A stretch of 64,000 bases of DNA from contig NZ_JAGGKA010000011.1 in NCBI RefSeq assembly GCF_017873215.1, positions 62,001-126,000 of the forward strand, given 5' to 3'. Shown one piece after another: positions 1-8,134 of this stretch (positions are counted from its first letter, which is position 1; each line of letters begins with the position of its first letter). The position numbers and the translations under genes were made by a program. The notes beneath the pieces are model-generated. The model did not search any database. It saw nothing but the letters and a program-made list of their open reading frames with translations, and was not told the DNA's origin. The stretch is from Clostridium tetanomorphum. GTDB lineage: Bacteria; Bacillota; Clostridia; Clostridiales; Clostridiaceae.

Positions 1-1
1 T

Positions 2-229
2 CATATTATATTTGGGGGTGGCTTTATTCCATTAAAAGAGATAAATAATAATATATTTTTAACCATTTCAAGGTTTTCACCAGGAAATGTTATTTCTGAA
101 ACCTATAGAAATTGTATACTTTTTAATTCTTTTAATACCATTAGTAAATATCTAATTATTATGATAGGAATATCTTTAATACTATATTCATTAAGCATAC
201 TAAAAGTAAAAATAAGATGGGAGGATTAA
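2..229 (+). CDS. ABC-2 type permease, C-terminal fragment (cut by window start)
   Basis: An open frame enters from the left edge and ends with ...KIRWED and a TAA at 227-229. The last ~30 codons form a hydrophobic helix followed by a short basic tail, as in the final membrane segment of ABC-2 exporter permeases. The next gene, also an ABC-2 permease, starts 2 bases after the stop, so the two probably form one exporter whose ATPase lies upstream of the window. The assignment rests on context and the helix, because the family-defining part is missing. Confidence 0.6.
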   Translation, partial: HIIFGGGFIPLKEINNNIFLTISRFSPGNVISETYRNCILFNSFNTISKYLIIMIGISLILYSLSILKVKIRWED

Positions 230-231
230 TA

Positions 232-1335
232 ATGAAGTTTCTATACATGATATTGGTTAATTGTAAAAGATATTTTAAAGATATAAAAAGCATTGCTTTA
301 ATGTTTATGCTTCCCATTGTGGTAGTACTTTTAATTAATAGTATTTCTGATCCTAAATCTAATTATAAAAATTTAAATTTAAAAGTTGCAGTAATTAACT
401 TAGATAAGGGAGATTTAGGAGCGAAATTGGTAGAAAAAGTAAAAGCTCCTAGTGTATACAGCTATAAAGAAAAGGCATTAAAAGATTTAAAAAACTATAA
501 TTTAATAGCTTTATATGAAATACCAGAAAATTTTACTGAAGATATAAAGAATAATAGAAAGCCAATTATAAATTCTTATAAATTGGAACAGGGGAATGCT
601 ACACAAATATTTGAAGTTCAGATAGAACAAAAATTAAATGAATTATTTAAAAGTGAAATGTTAAAAAGAAATAGCATTATAAAGGATGAAAATGATTTAG
701 GAGAAAATTTTGTAAAGCTCCAATATAATATGGAGAAAAAAATAATTCCTGCTGATGCTTTTATGCCTATTGTTTTAATAATGTTTTTTTTAATTTCTTT
801 TTCAAGCAATATAAATGCGGACTTACTAAATCTTAGAAAAGGAAGAATATTAGAAAGATTTTGTTCTACTAGCAATAAGGGTTACCAAATTATAGGGAGT
901 ATATACCTTTCTATGATAATAGCACAAATTACAATGTATACAGCTTCATTTATTACAATTAAGGTATTGTTTAAAATTCAGTTTCATCATTTTGGAATTT
1001 TGGTATTAAATATTGCATTAATGAGTATGGTTTCTATAAGTTTAGCTATAATGATTAACAGAATTTTTAAGGAACAAGGAGTAGGAGTTGTAGTTATAAA
1101 TTTAATATCGTTGATAATGTTTTTCTTATATATAGCAGGGAATATGGCTCAAGATTCAACTAAAGTTTCTAATATATTTATAATTTTAAGCAAGTTTACT
1201 CCTTTTTATTGGTCACTTGAAAGTATAGAGAAATCAGTGATTTATCCAAATATCTTTGTATTAATATTAATAGCTTTAACTTTTTTTAGTGCAGGAAGCA
1301 TAAAGTACTCAAATTTTGCTAAAGAATCAAAATAA
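232..1335 (+). CDS. ABC-2 type transporter permease (ABC2_membrane_3-like)
   Basis: A 367-residue membrane protein. It has one N-terminal helix (about residues 17-36), an extracytoplasmic domain of ~140 residues, then a cluster of five to six helices ending in a short polar tail. This is the layout of YhaP/ABC2_membrane_3 exporter permeases. An in-frame ATG at 217 overlaps the upstream gene; I chose ATG 232 because GGGAGG at 219-224 sits at proper distance before it. It lies 2 bases after another permease fragment, so both belong to one exporter operon. The substrate cannot be read from the sequence; drugs, peptides or lipids are the usual cargo. Confidence 0.8.
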   Translation: MKFLYMILVNCKRYFKDIKSIALMFMLPIVVVLLINSISDPKSNYKNLNLKVAVINLDKGDLGAKLVEKVKAPSVYSYKEKALKDLKNYNLIALYEIPENFTEDIKNNRKPIINSYKLEQGNATQIFEVQIEQKLNELFKSEMLKRNSIIKDENDLGENFVKLQYNMEKKIIPADAFMPIVLIMFFLISFSSNINADLLNLRKGRILERFCSTSNKGYQIIGSIYLSMIIAQITMYTASFITIKVLFKIQFHHFGILVLNIALMSMVSISLAIMINRIFKEQGVGVVVINLISLIMFFLYIAGNMAQDSTKVSNIFIILSKFTPFYWSLESIEKSVIYPNIFVLILIALTFFSAGSIKYSNFAKESK

Positions 1336-1441
1336 AACATTATTAATGATGATACTTTAATGTGATGTATATTAAGTAACTATTTAAAAATGTAGTAATA
1401 TTAATAAGGTTGACTATATTATTATGAAGGGAAGTATTAAA

Positions 1442-2389
1442 ATGAAAAAAATATTTAGAGCAAACCTTTATGGAATGATTATTATTATATTAGGGATTGT
1501 ACTTTCTTTAATCCTTGGACCAGTAATGGCTAAGAATAATTTTTCTATATATTCATCTACTGTAACACTTCAAATTAGCATATTTTTAATTCCAGCAATT
1601 ATATATTTTGCTGTTACAAAGTTTAAAGTAAAAGAAACACTAAGATTTAATAAAATTAATTTAAAAGATATATTTTTAATTATTCTTATAGGAATAACAA
1701 TTCAACCACTTGTTATGGGTTTGTCTGGATTATCAACTTTTATAATGCCAAATAATTTTGGACAGGTTATTAGTAAGCCAGTAGCTAATTCATCTTTATT
1801 CATTACATTGTTTGTTATAGGTATAGTTCCAGCCTTGTTGGAAGAAATAACATTTAGAGGTATTATTTTATCTGGCTATAATGATGTTAGTATAAAAAAG
1901 GGTGCTATATTTACTGCTATATATTTTGCAATTATGCATTATGATTTACAAAGATTTTTATATACCTTTATTTTAGGTTTTATATTTGTATATCTTGTAA
2001 GAATAACTAACTCTATTTTTTCGTCTATGATATGCCATGCAATAGTTAATTCAATGCAGATGATTTATTTAAAGTTAGCTTTAAGTTCTTCAAAGAATAG
2101 TGAAGCTGCAGCAGGAGCTGCAAAGTCATTTAAAAATATGCCAGCAGGAGAAATGGTAGGATTGATACTATCCTTTATTATTTTTATAGTTGTAGGTGCT
2201 ACTTTAACTTATTTATTAGTTAAAAAATTAAAGAAAAATCATATTGGAGAAATGATGGAAGTAAAGACAGCAGAAGAAATTTCAGCTTGTAGTGGAGAAA
2301 AAGAGGAAAAAATAATAAATTGGCCATTTATTGTTACTGTTATAATTTATATTAGTTTAATTTGTTATGCATTTAGAATTTTAAAATAA
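1442..2389 (+). CDS. CPBP family intramembrane metalloprotease
   Basis: A 315-residue protein with about eight membrane helices. It carries the CPBP (Abi/CAAX protease-like) motifs: EEITFRG near residue 130, a following FAIMHYD with the conserved His, and a later CHAIVNS His-Asn motif. In this family the two Glu and two His residues form the intramembrane metal site. The C-terminal part (about 255-300) is a charged cytoplasmic stretch followed by a last helix. An in-frame ATG at 1424 exists, but AAGGGAAG at 1427-1434 fits ATG 1442. Members process prenylated or bacteriocin-like peptides or act in immunity; the substrate here is unknown. It appears monocistronic or paired with the next small gene. 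Confidence 0.85.
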   Translation: MKKIFRANLYGMIIIILGIVLSLILGPVMAKNNFSIYSSTVTLQISIFLIPAIIYFAVTKFKVKETLRFNKINLKDIFLIILIGITIQPLVMGLSGLSTFIMPNNFGQVISKPVANSSLFITLFVIGIVPALLEEITFRGIILSGYNDVSIKKGAIFTAIYFAIMHYDLQRFLYTFILGFIFVYLVRITNSIFSSMICHAIVNSMQMIYLKLALSSSKNSEAAAGAAKSFKNMPAGEMVGLILSFIIFIVVGATLTYLLVKKLKKNHIGEMMEVKTAEEISACSGEKEEKIINWPFIVTVIIYISLICYAFRILK

Positions 2390-2440
2390 GATGCTGTTAA
2401 AGAATAGTGTTGAAAAACTAATGAAGGGACTTAATGGTAA

Positions 2441-2809
2441 ATGTTTGAAGATGAATATATTATTAGACTTATAAAATCAGGAGTAAAGACAGCAGTGGCT
2501 CTTTTTGCAGGAAAAGATGCTGTAAAAAGTGATATTGATATACAGAATTATAATATGACACTTTCAGAAGACGAATTGTTAGAGTTTATGATAAAAAAAT
2601 ATATAAGTGAAGGAAAAATTAACGAAGCCGAAAATATTTTATTTGAAGTTATAGAATTTCGGAAAACTAAAAAAAATTTAGAAACTGCATTATTCTTTTA
2701 TGAAGAACTTAATAAATGGGATGAGGATAAACTTCTTAAATGTAATTTTTCAAAGTCTGAAATTGAAAAGGGACTAAAAGATGTAAGAAAGTTATATGAA
2801 AAAGAATGA
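2441..2809 (+). CDS. DUF6483-like small helical protein
   Basis: A 122-residue soluble, charged, mostly helical protein beginning MFEDEYIIRLIKSGVK. The opening and the later helix-turn-helix pattern (ISEGKINEAENILFEVIE, then FYEELNKWDEDKL) resemble the DUF6483 family of clostridial proteins, whose function is not known. The repeat-like amphipathic helices could be TPR-like. It lies 51 bases after the CPBP protease and is closed by a strong terminator at 2825-2860, so the two may be cotranscribed. The family name is recalled from the pattern, not from a search. Confidence 0.6.
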   Translation: MFEDEYIIRLIKSGVKTAVALFAGKDAVKSDIDIQNYNMTLSEDELLEFMIKKYISEGKINEAENILFEVIEFRKTKKNLETALFFYEELNKWDEDKLLKCNFSKSEIEKGLKDVRKLYEKE

Positions 2810-2824
2810 TGAAGACTAGCTACC

Positions 2825-2860
2825 ACATAAAAAACGGCAAAAGAGTGCCGTTTTTTATGT
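2825..2860. terminator. Bidirectional intrinsic terminator
   Basis: A perfect 15-bp inverted repeat (2825-2839 and 2846-2860) with a GC core CGGCA/TGCCG, flanked by A6 on one side and T6 on the other, so it can work on both strands. It closes the unit ending at 2809. Confidence 0.9.
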
Positions 2861-3134
2861 GCATATAAACCAATATATTATTTAACTTCTAGGAGGATAT
2901 ATTCTCTGTACAGCTATATAATAGGTCAATATGTAATTGTTATAAAACTTATAATATGGGATAAGCTTCAGTATAAACTGGATAGCTAAGAGTAGAATGA
3001 TACAAATTATAGAGAAAATGTGAATAATAAAATCTTAACAATATTGTCACCTAGTTGTAACAATTCATCAGTAATATAAATATGACATTGAATAATATAA
3101 TAGCCTTTTAAGGCGGAAATGGGGATAAATTCTT

Positions 3135-3578
3135 ATGAAATTTAAAGAAAAAAGTACATCTAAAAAATCTGTCAGCACAAAAGCTTTATATGTTGCTGCT
3201 TTGATGATAGCTCTTATTGCAGTTTCATCATTAATTAATAACATTATGATATTTAAAGATGCTGTTACTCAATATGTAGCTCAAGGTTATACATATACTG
3301 AAGTTATTAAGCAATTAATACCTATGCAATTGCTTCCAGGAGTATTTGAATCCATAGCTGTTTATGGAGGCATAGCATCTGTTTTATTTGCTGCTGGTAC
3401 AATTAATGAAAAAGTTTCAAAAAGTTTAATAATGTTATTAGAAGTTCAGGGTAATAAAAATCAGAGTGAAGAGAATAATTATGAGGATAATGTTGTTGAT
3501 GTAGAAAGTATGGAACTTTTAGAAGAAACAGGAGCTATTGACCAGGTTAATCAAGCAGTTGAAATTGCAAATAGCTAA
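3135..3578 (+). CDS. Uncharacterised small membrane protein
   Basis: A 147-residue protein I do not recognise. It has a basic N terminus (about residues 1-17), a first membrane helix at about 18-38, an amphipathic stretch with TYTEVIKQLIPMQLLPG, a second helix at about 72-93, and an acidic Glu/Asn-rich C-terminal tail of ~45 residues. The topology suggests both ends in the cytoplasm. It is preceded by 275 bases with no recognisable gene and followed by an intrinsic terminator, so it is probably monocistronic. The SD-like sequence GGCGGAAATGGGG upstream is weak. Confidence 0.6.
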   Translation: MKFKEKSTSKKSVSTKALYVAALMIALIAVSSLINNIMIFKDAVTQYVAQGYTYTEVIKQLIPMQLLPGVFESIAVYGGIASVLFAAGTINEKVSKSLIMLLEVQGNKNQSEENNYEDNVVDVESMELLEETGAIDQVNQAVEIANS

Positions 3579-3621
3579 AAGATCAAAGTGTTAAATTATA
3601 TTTATTTGCTAGCTATGATGT

Positions 3622-3660
3622 AAAAAAGCGGTAAGAGATTATCGTTTTTTATTTTTTTAT
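3622..3660. terminator. Intrinsic terminator
   Basis: A 13-bp stem (3622-3634 with 3639-3650, two G-U pairs, GAGA loop) with A6 on the left and T6 plus a further T7 on the right. It closes the 3135-3578 gene and separates it from the LacI gene. Confidence 0.85.
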
Positions 3661-3736
3661 TGTAAAAATATATAAATAGAGTTAATATATAATATATAAG
3701 GGATATAATTTTATATAATACTAAATTTTCATAAAA

Positions 3737-3752
3737 ACGGGAACGGTACCAG
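3737..3752. promoter_or_regulatory. LacI-family operator upstream of the regulator gene
   Basis: ACGGGAACGGTACCAG matches the operator in front of the binding-protein gene (TTGGTAACGGTTCCAA at 4801-4816) at the GG.AACGGT.CCA core. This is the imperfect palindrome with a central CG step typical of LacI/GalR sites. It lies 20-35 bases before the LacI gene start, which suggests autoregulation. Confidence 0.7.
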
Positions 3753-3771
3753 AAAAATTGGAGGATATTTA

Positions 3772-4782
3772 ATGGATATAAAGGATATAGCAAGTTTATC
3801 AGAAGTAAGTGTTAGTACAGTATCTAGAGTTATAAATAATCATCCTGATGTAAAAGATGAGACAAGACAAAAGATTTTGAAAATTATAAAAGAAAATAAT
3901 TATATACCTAATAATAGTGCAAGGATTCTGAAAAAGAATAATACTAAAAGTATAGGCATATTAGTAAAAGGAGTATATAATCCATTCTTTTCAGAGATGG
4001 TTAAAATTATGAGTGACAAAATAAAACAAGCTGGATACACTATGATGCTCCAATATTATGATCAAAATAGTAAGGAAGATGTAAATGTTTTAATAACATT
4101 TATAAAAGAAAAGAAACTACAGGGAGTTATATGTCTAGGAGGAGATTTTACTGATATAAGTGATGATAATTTTAAAGGATTAGATGTATCTGTAGTGCTT
4201 ACTTCAGTAGATAATATTTCAAAGATAGCATTTAATAAATTTTCATCTATAGGAATTGAAAATGAAAAAGCTGCTTATGAAGCCACTGAACATCTTATTA
4301 AAAATGGACATAGAAAAATATTATTAATAATAGGAAGTTATGAAGATATAGGAGTTGGAAAACTTAGGATTAAGGGTTACAGACAAGCATTGAACAATTA
4401 TAAGCTCTGCTATGATGAAGAACTTGTAACTACTGGAAATTATAGTGTTGAAAAAGCTTATGATGCAACTATAAATATGTTAAAAAAGAGAAAGGATATT
4501 ACAGCTATATTTGCAATTTCAGACATAATGGCAATAGGAGCTGCTAAGGCAGTAGTAGATAGTGGATATAAAATAAGAGAGGATATTTCCATTATGGGCT
4601 TTGATGGCATGGACATAGGAAAATATTATAATCCATCTATTACCACCATATATCAGCCAAAAACTAAAATGGCAAATATGAGTGTAGAGCTATTGTTATC
4701 ACTAATGAGTAAAAATGGTAAGAATAAACACATTATATTAGATACTAAATTGGTGGAGGGAGAATCCTGTAAACCGATTTAA
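3772..4782 (+). CDS. LacI family transcriptional regulator of the oligosaccharide operon
   Basis: A 336-residue protein. Residues 1-22 carry the classic LacI helix-turn-helix (MDIKDIASLSEVSVSTVSRV), followed by the hinge helix and a type I periplasmic-binding-protein-like core that binds the sugar effector (IGILVKGVYNPFFSEM near 62, and SIMGFDGMDIGKYYNPSITTIYQP near the end). RBS TGGAGGA is at 3759-3765. Matching operators lie in front of this gene and in front of the next one, so it should control itself and the transporter/glucosidase genes, most likely as a repressor released by an alpha-glucoside or a phosphorylated derivative. The identity of the sugar is inferred only from the GH31 enzyme. 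Confidence 0.9.
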   Translation: MDIKDIASLSEVSVSTVSRVINNHPDVKDETRQKILKIIKENNYIPNNSARILKKNNTKSIGILVKGVYNPFFSEMVKIMSDKIKQAGYTMMLQYYDQNSKEDVNVLITFIKEKKLQGVICLGGDFTDISDDNFKGLDVSVVLTSVDNISKIAFNKFSSIGIENEKAAYEATEHLIKNGHRKILLIIGSYEDIGVGKLRIKGYRQALNNYKLCYDEELVTTGNYSVEKAYDATINMLKKRKDITAIFAISDIMAIGAAKAVVDSGYKIREDISIMGFDGMDIGKYYNPSITTIYQPKTKMANMSVELLLSLMSKNGKNKHIILDTKLVEGESCKPI

Positions 4783-4797
4783 TATATATTTTTAACT

Positions 4798-4819
4798 ATA
4801 TTGGTAACGGTTCCAATAT
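4798..4819. promoter_or_regulatory. LacI-family operator of the sugar transport operon
   Basis: A near-perfect palindrome centred on ACGG, with arms ATATTGG and CCAATAT around TAACGGTT. It lies 35-56 bases before the binding-protein start, between it and the LacI gene. It matches the second site at 3737-3752, supporting one shared regulator. Confidence 0.8.
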
Positions 4820-4853
4820 GTAAAATTTAAATAAATTGAAAGGTGTGATTTTC

Positions 4854-6185
4854 ATGAAAAGAAGAAAACTTTTAGCATTAACATTAGCAGTAACAAGTAT
4901 GTTAGCATTTACCATAGCAGGTTGCGGAAAGTCTAGTGAGGTTGCAAACGGTGATGGAAAGGCTGACAAAACAGAAGTGAACATATTTCAATTTAAGGTA
5001 GAAGTAGCAAAAGAACTTAAAGAAGCTGCTGCAGAATATATGAAGGAAAAGCCAGATATAAAAATAAACATAGAAACTGTTGGTGGAGGAGACGATTATG
5101 GTGCAGCCCTAAAGGCTAAATTTCAATCAGGGAAAGAACCTACTGTATTTAATGTTGGTGGACCACAGGATGTAAAGGATTGGGAAGCTAAGTTAGAAGA
5201 TTTAACGAGGGAACCTTGGGTAGAGAAAGTTCTACCAGGTATGATTGATGGAGTTACCATGGATAAAAAAATATACGGACTTCCATATAATGTGGAAGGA
5301 TATGGACTAATATATAATAAGAAGATTTTTGAAGCTGCTGGCATAGATGGTTCAAAGATAAATAGCTATGCAAAACTAGAAGAGGCAGTTAAAACTTTAG
5401 ATGCAAAAATAAAATCAGGAGAATTAAAGAAAGCATTCCCTAAACTAGAAGCTGTATTTGAATTCCCAGCGAAAGAAAAGTGGGTTACAGGACTTCATAC
5501 TTCTAATACTGCAATAGGACAAGAATTTAAAAATTCTGTGGAGGCATATAAATCAAAAACTTTGGAATTTAAGTATGCAGATGGATATCAAAAACTTGTA
5601 GATCTTCAAGCTAACTATTCACCTAATGGAAAGTCAAAAGAAAAATTAAATGCTATTGATTATTCAACACAGGTAGATCAGGGAATAAGTATTGAAAGAG
5701 TTGCTATTATTCAACAGGGTAACTGGATTTATGGATCAGTTAAGGCCGTAGATGAAAAAGTTGCAAATAATTTAGATATACTGCCAATGGCAATTAAGGG
5801 TGGAAAAGAAGATTGTATACCAGTTGGAGTACCAATGTATTGGGCTATAAATAAGGATCAAAGTGATAAGGCAAAGACTGCAGCAAAAGATTTTTTAAAT
5901 TGGCTATATACTTCAGATAAAGGAAAAGACTATGTGGCTAACAAATTCTTCTTTATACCTGCATTAAAAGGATATGAAAATTATAAACCAGAAGATTCAT
6001 TAAGAAAAGCAATACAAAGATATATGGATGCAGAGAAAACAACTACTTGGGTATTTATGGGTTATCCAACAGCTTGGGGTGAAAATACAGTAGGTATTAA
6101 TATTCAAAAATACTTATCAGGTAAAATGACTTGGGATCAGTTAGTAAAAGATTCAAAGGCACAGTGGGAAAAGAGCAGAAAGTAG
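4854..6185 (+). CDS. Sugar ABC transporter substrate-binding lipoprotein (MalE-like)
   Basis: A 443-residue extracellular solute-binding protein of the family 1 (MalE/UgpB) fold. The signal peptide ends in TIAGC, so Cys24 is the lipidation site. Typical features include GGPQDVKDWEAK, LPYNVEGYGLIYNKKIF near residue 145 and the C-terminal GKMTWDQLVKDSKAQW. A TTG at 4836 is in frame but lies in the Shine-Dalgarno region (AAAGGTG 4839-4845), so ATG 4854 was chosen. It delivers an oligosaccharide, probably maltodextrin- or isomaltose-like given the downstream GH31, to the two permeases. No ATPase gene is present; such systems often share an MsmX-type ATPase encoded elsewhere. A LacI operator lies just upstream. 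Confidence 0.92.
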   Translation: MKRRKLLALTLAVTSMLAFTIAGCGKSSEVANGDGKADKTEVNIFQFKVEVAKELKEAAAEYMKEKPDIKINIETVGGGDDYGAALKAKFQSGKEPTVFNVGGPQDVKDWEAKLEDLTREPWVEKVLPGMIDGVTMDKKIYGLPYNVEGYGLIYNKKIFEAAGIDGSKINSYAKLEEAVKTLDAKIKSGELKKAFPKLEAVFEFPAKEKWVTGLHTSNTAIGQEFKNSVEAYKSKTLEFKYADGYQKLVDLQANYSPNGKSKEKLNAIDYSTQVDQGISIERVAIIQQGNWIYGSVKAVDEKVANNLDILPMAIKGGKEDCIPVGVPMYWAINKDQSDKAKTAAKDFLNWLYTSDKGKDYVANKFFFIPALKGYENYKPEDSLRKAIQRYMDAEKTTTWVFMGYPTAWGENTVGINIQKYLSGKMTWDQLVKDSKAQWEKSRK

Positions 6186-6189
6186 TTTT

Positions 6190-6254
6190 GTTCTTCTAAG
6201 GTTCAAATAGAGAGTAGTTCTATTAATAAAGCTCCATCTGAACCTTAGAAGAAC
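6190..6254 (+). repeat. Perfect 16-bp inverted repeat after the binding-protein gene
   Basis: GTTCTTCTAAGGTTCA at 6190-6205 is exactly complementary to 6239-6254. The 33-base loop holds a second small hairpin (AATAGA/TCTATT). There is no T run, so it is more likely an mRNA-stabilising or processing hairpin at the 3' end of the lipoprotein message than a terminator. Confidence 0.85.
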
Positions 6255-6267
6255 TTGATAAACGGAA

Positions 6268-6391
6268 TTCTTGGCTTCATAAGGAGTTTTTACTCCAACT
6301 GAAGCTTAGAAATCGTTATCCAGGGACGTAGCTGCTCTTTACTCCCACTTTAAAGAAGATGGGAGTATTAGAGCGGATAGTCATTGGATAA
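6268..6391 (+). repeat. Dispersed structured repeat, copy A
   Basis: This 124-base intergenic element shares long blocks with 29424-29555: AAATCGTTATCCAGGGA, CTCTTTACT, AGAAGA, TAGAGCG, TAGTCAT and GGATAAAGG. It folds as a hairpin CTTCA..GGAGT/ACTCC..TGAAG (6276-6303) followed by a long stem closed by TTATCCA/TGGATAA (6316-6322, 6385-6391) with inner GCTCT/AGAGC and CTCCCA/TGGGAG helices. It sits inside a transporter operon, downstream of the binding-protein gene. Confidence 0.75.
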
Positions 6392-6424
6392 AGGTGGGGG
6401 TTGGGAACCTTCACCTTTTGTTTT
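6391..6424 (+). terminator. Terminator-like hairpin before the permease genes
   Basis: A 12-bp stem (6391-6402 with 6406-6417, two G-U pairs, GGG loop) is followed by TTTTGTTTT (6416-6424). It lies directly before the RBS of the first permease, so it probably gives partial termination and keeps the binding protein in excess over the permeases. Confidence 0.7.
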
Positions 6425-6438
6425 AAGGAGGTGTAAAA

Positions 6439-7308
6439 ATGGATAAGAATTCTGGAAAATGGTTTGTTATATTTGTAGCGCCTGTATTATTTGCTTTTGT
6501 AGTTGTGGTTTTAATACCAGTTATAATGGGACTGATATATTCTTTTACTTCATGGAATGGAATAGGAAATCATGCAAAGTGGGTAGGACTTTCTAACTAT
6601 ATAGAAATTATAAAAAATGATAAAGTTTTTTTTACATCATTTTTGTTTACAGTCAAATTTGCCATTGTATCAGTTATAACAATAAATTTTATTGGATTTT
6701 TGTTAGCTTTATTGGTAACTAGGGGATTAAAAATGTCAAATTTTTTAAGGGGAACTTTCTTTTTACCTAATCTTATAGGAGGATTAATATTAGGATTTAT
6801 ATGGCAATTTATATTTACTAAAGGATTTGATTTTTTAGGAGCTGCTTTGAAAGTAGACTTCTTAAGAGGATGGTTAGCAGATCCTAAAACTGGTTTTTGG
6901 GGACTTGTAATTCTTATGTCTTGGCAAATGTCAGGGTATATGATGGTAATTTATATATCTGCATTACAAAATATATCAGATGATTTAATAGAAGCTGCTA
7001 AAATAGATGGAGCTAGCAGTGGACAAATATTAAAGCATATAATACTTCCATTAGTATCTCCAGCGTTCACTATAGGAATATTTTTAACTTTATCTAATTC
7101 ATTTAAGCTCTATGATCAAAACCTTTCTCTTACAGCAGGAGGGCCATATAATTCTACTGAAATGTTAGCTATGAATATATATAACTCTGCATTTAAGTAC
7201 AATGAATTTGGAATAGCTCAAGCTAAGGCTATAATATTTTTAATTATAATAGCTACTATTACATTGACCCAAATGTATTACAGTAAGAAAAAGGAGGTTG
7301 AGATGTAA
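6439..7308 (+). CDS. Sugar ABC transporter permease (MalF/UgpA-like)
   Basis: A 289-residue inner-membrane protein with six predicted helices. Near residue 190 it carries the EAA loop of binding-protein-dependent permeases (EAAKIDGASSGQILKHIILPL), which docks on the ATPase. It lacks the large periplasmic loop of E. coli MalF, as is usual in Gram-positive sugar permeases. The RBS AAGGAGGTG is strong. The gene follows a stack of hairpins after the lipoprotein gene and overlaps the second permease by one base (TAATG), so the two are translationally coupled and form the heterodimeric channel. Confidence 0.92.
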   Translation: MDKNSGKWFVIFVAPVLFAFVVVVLIPVIMGLIYSFTSWNGIGNHAKWVGLSNYIEIIKNDKVFFTSFLFTVKFAIVSVITINFIGFLLALLVTRGLKMSNFLRGTFFLPNLIGGLILGFIWQFIFTKGFDFLGAALKVDFLRGWLADPKTGFWGLVILMSWQMSGYMMVIYISALQNISDDLIEAAKIDGASSGQILKHIILPLVSPAFTIGIFLTLSNSFKLYDQNLSLTAGGPYNSTEMLAMNIYNSAFKYNEFGIAQAKAIIFLIIIATITLTQMYYSKKKEVEM

Positions 7309-8120
7309 TGAAAAATAAAGTTTGGACAGCCATAGCAGCCATTATATTAGCTATAATATTTATTTCTCCTTTTTACTTACTCCTTGTAAATTCCTTTAAA
7401 ACTCAAAAGGGAATATTTACAGATGTAATAGGATTACCAGGAGAAAGCTTTACATTTAAAAATTATGTGGAAGCTTTTAAACAACTAGAGTTTGTAAAAT
7501 CCTTTACTAATTCTCTTTTGATAACAGTATTTTCTGTAGTAATAATAATAATATTTACATCTATGGCAGCTTGGATGCTTGTAAGAACAAAAAGTAAAGT
7601 AAGTACATTTATATTTTTAATGTTTTCAGCATCTATGCTTATACCATTTCAATCAGTTATGCTTCCACTAGTGAGAGTAATGGGAAAAGCTCATCTTTTA
7701 AATCCTGGAGGACTAGTATTTATGTATTTAGGATTTGGGACTTCATTATCTGTGATTTTATACCATGGATTTATAAAAAGTATACCAAAGGAAATTGAAG
7801 AAGCAGCAGCAATAGATGGATGCAATAAATTTCAAATCTTTTGGATTATAGTATTTCCACTTTTAAAGCCTATAACAGTAACTGTAGCTATATTAAATTC
7901 TATGTGGATTTGGAATGACTTTTTATTACCACAGCTAGTAATTAATAGACCTGAGTGGCAAACTATACCTTTAAAAATGTTTTATTTCTTTGGACAGTAT
8001 TCAAAGAGATGGGATTTAGCTTTAGCAGGCTTGGTTATAGCAATGATACCTATTGTAATATTCTATTTGGTTATGCAAAAACACATAATAAAAGGTATTG
8101 CACAAGGATCAGTTAAGTAG
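7308..8120 (+). CDS. Sugar ABC transporter permease (MalG/UgpE-like)
   Basis: A 270-residue, six-helix permease with the EAA-loop motif EEAAAIDGCNKFQIFWIIVFPLL near residue 165. The C-terminal KHIIKGIAQGSVK is the typical MalG/LacG tail, which enters the ATPase dimer. It overlaps the first permease by one base and is followed after 14 bases by the glucosidase gene. With the preceding permease and lipoprotein it makes a CUT1-type oligosaccharide importer that still needs an ATPase from elsewhere in the genome. Confidence 0.93.
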   Translation: MKNKVWTAIAAIILAIIFISPFYLLLVNSFKTQKGIFTDVIGLPGESFTFKNYVEAFKQLEFVKSFTNSLLITVFSVVIIIIFTSMAAWMLVRTKSKVSTFIFLMFSASMLIPFQSVMLPLVRVMGKAHLLNPGGLVFMYLGFGTSLSVILYHGFIKSIPKEIEEAAAIDGCNKFQIFWIIVFPLLKPITVTVAILNSMWIWNDFLLPQLVINRPEWQTIPLKMFYFFGQYSKRWDLALAGLVIAMIPIVIFYLVMQKHIIKGIAQGSVK

Positions 8121-8134
8121 GGAGGAGAGAAATT

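Noticed and set aside
2861-3134. Possible riboswitch before the small membrane protein gene
   Set aside because: I compared it by eye with common aptamer consensus motifs and saw no match or clear long stem; left as unexplained intergenic sequence.
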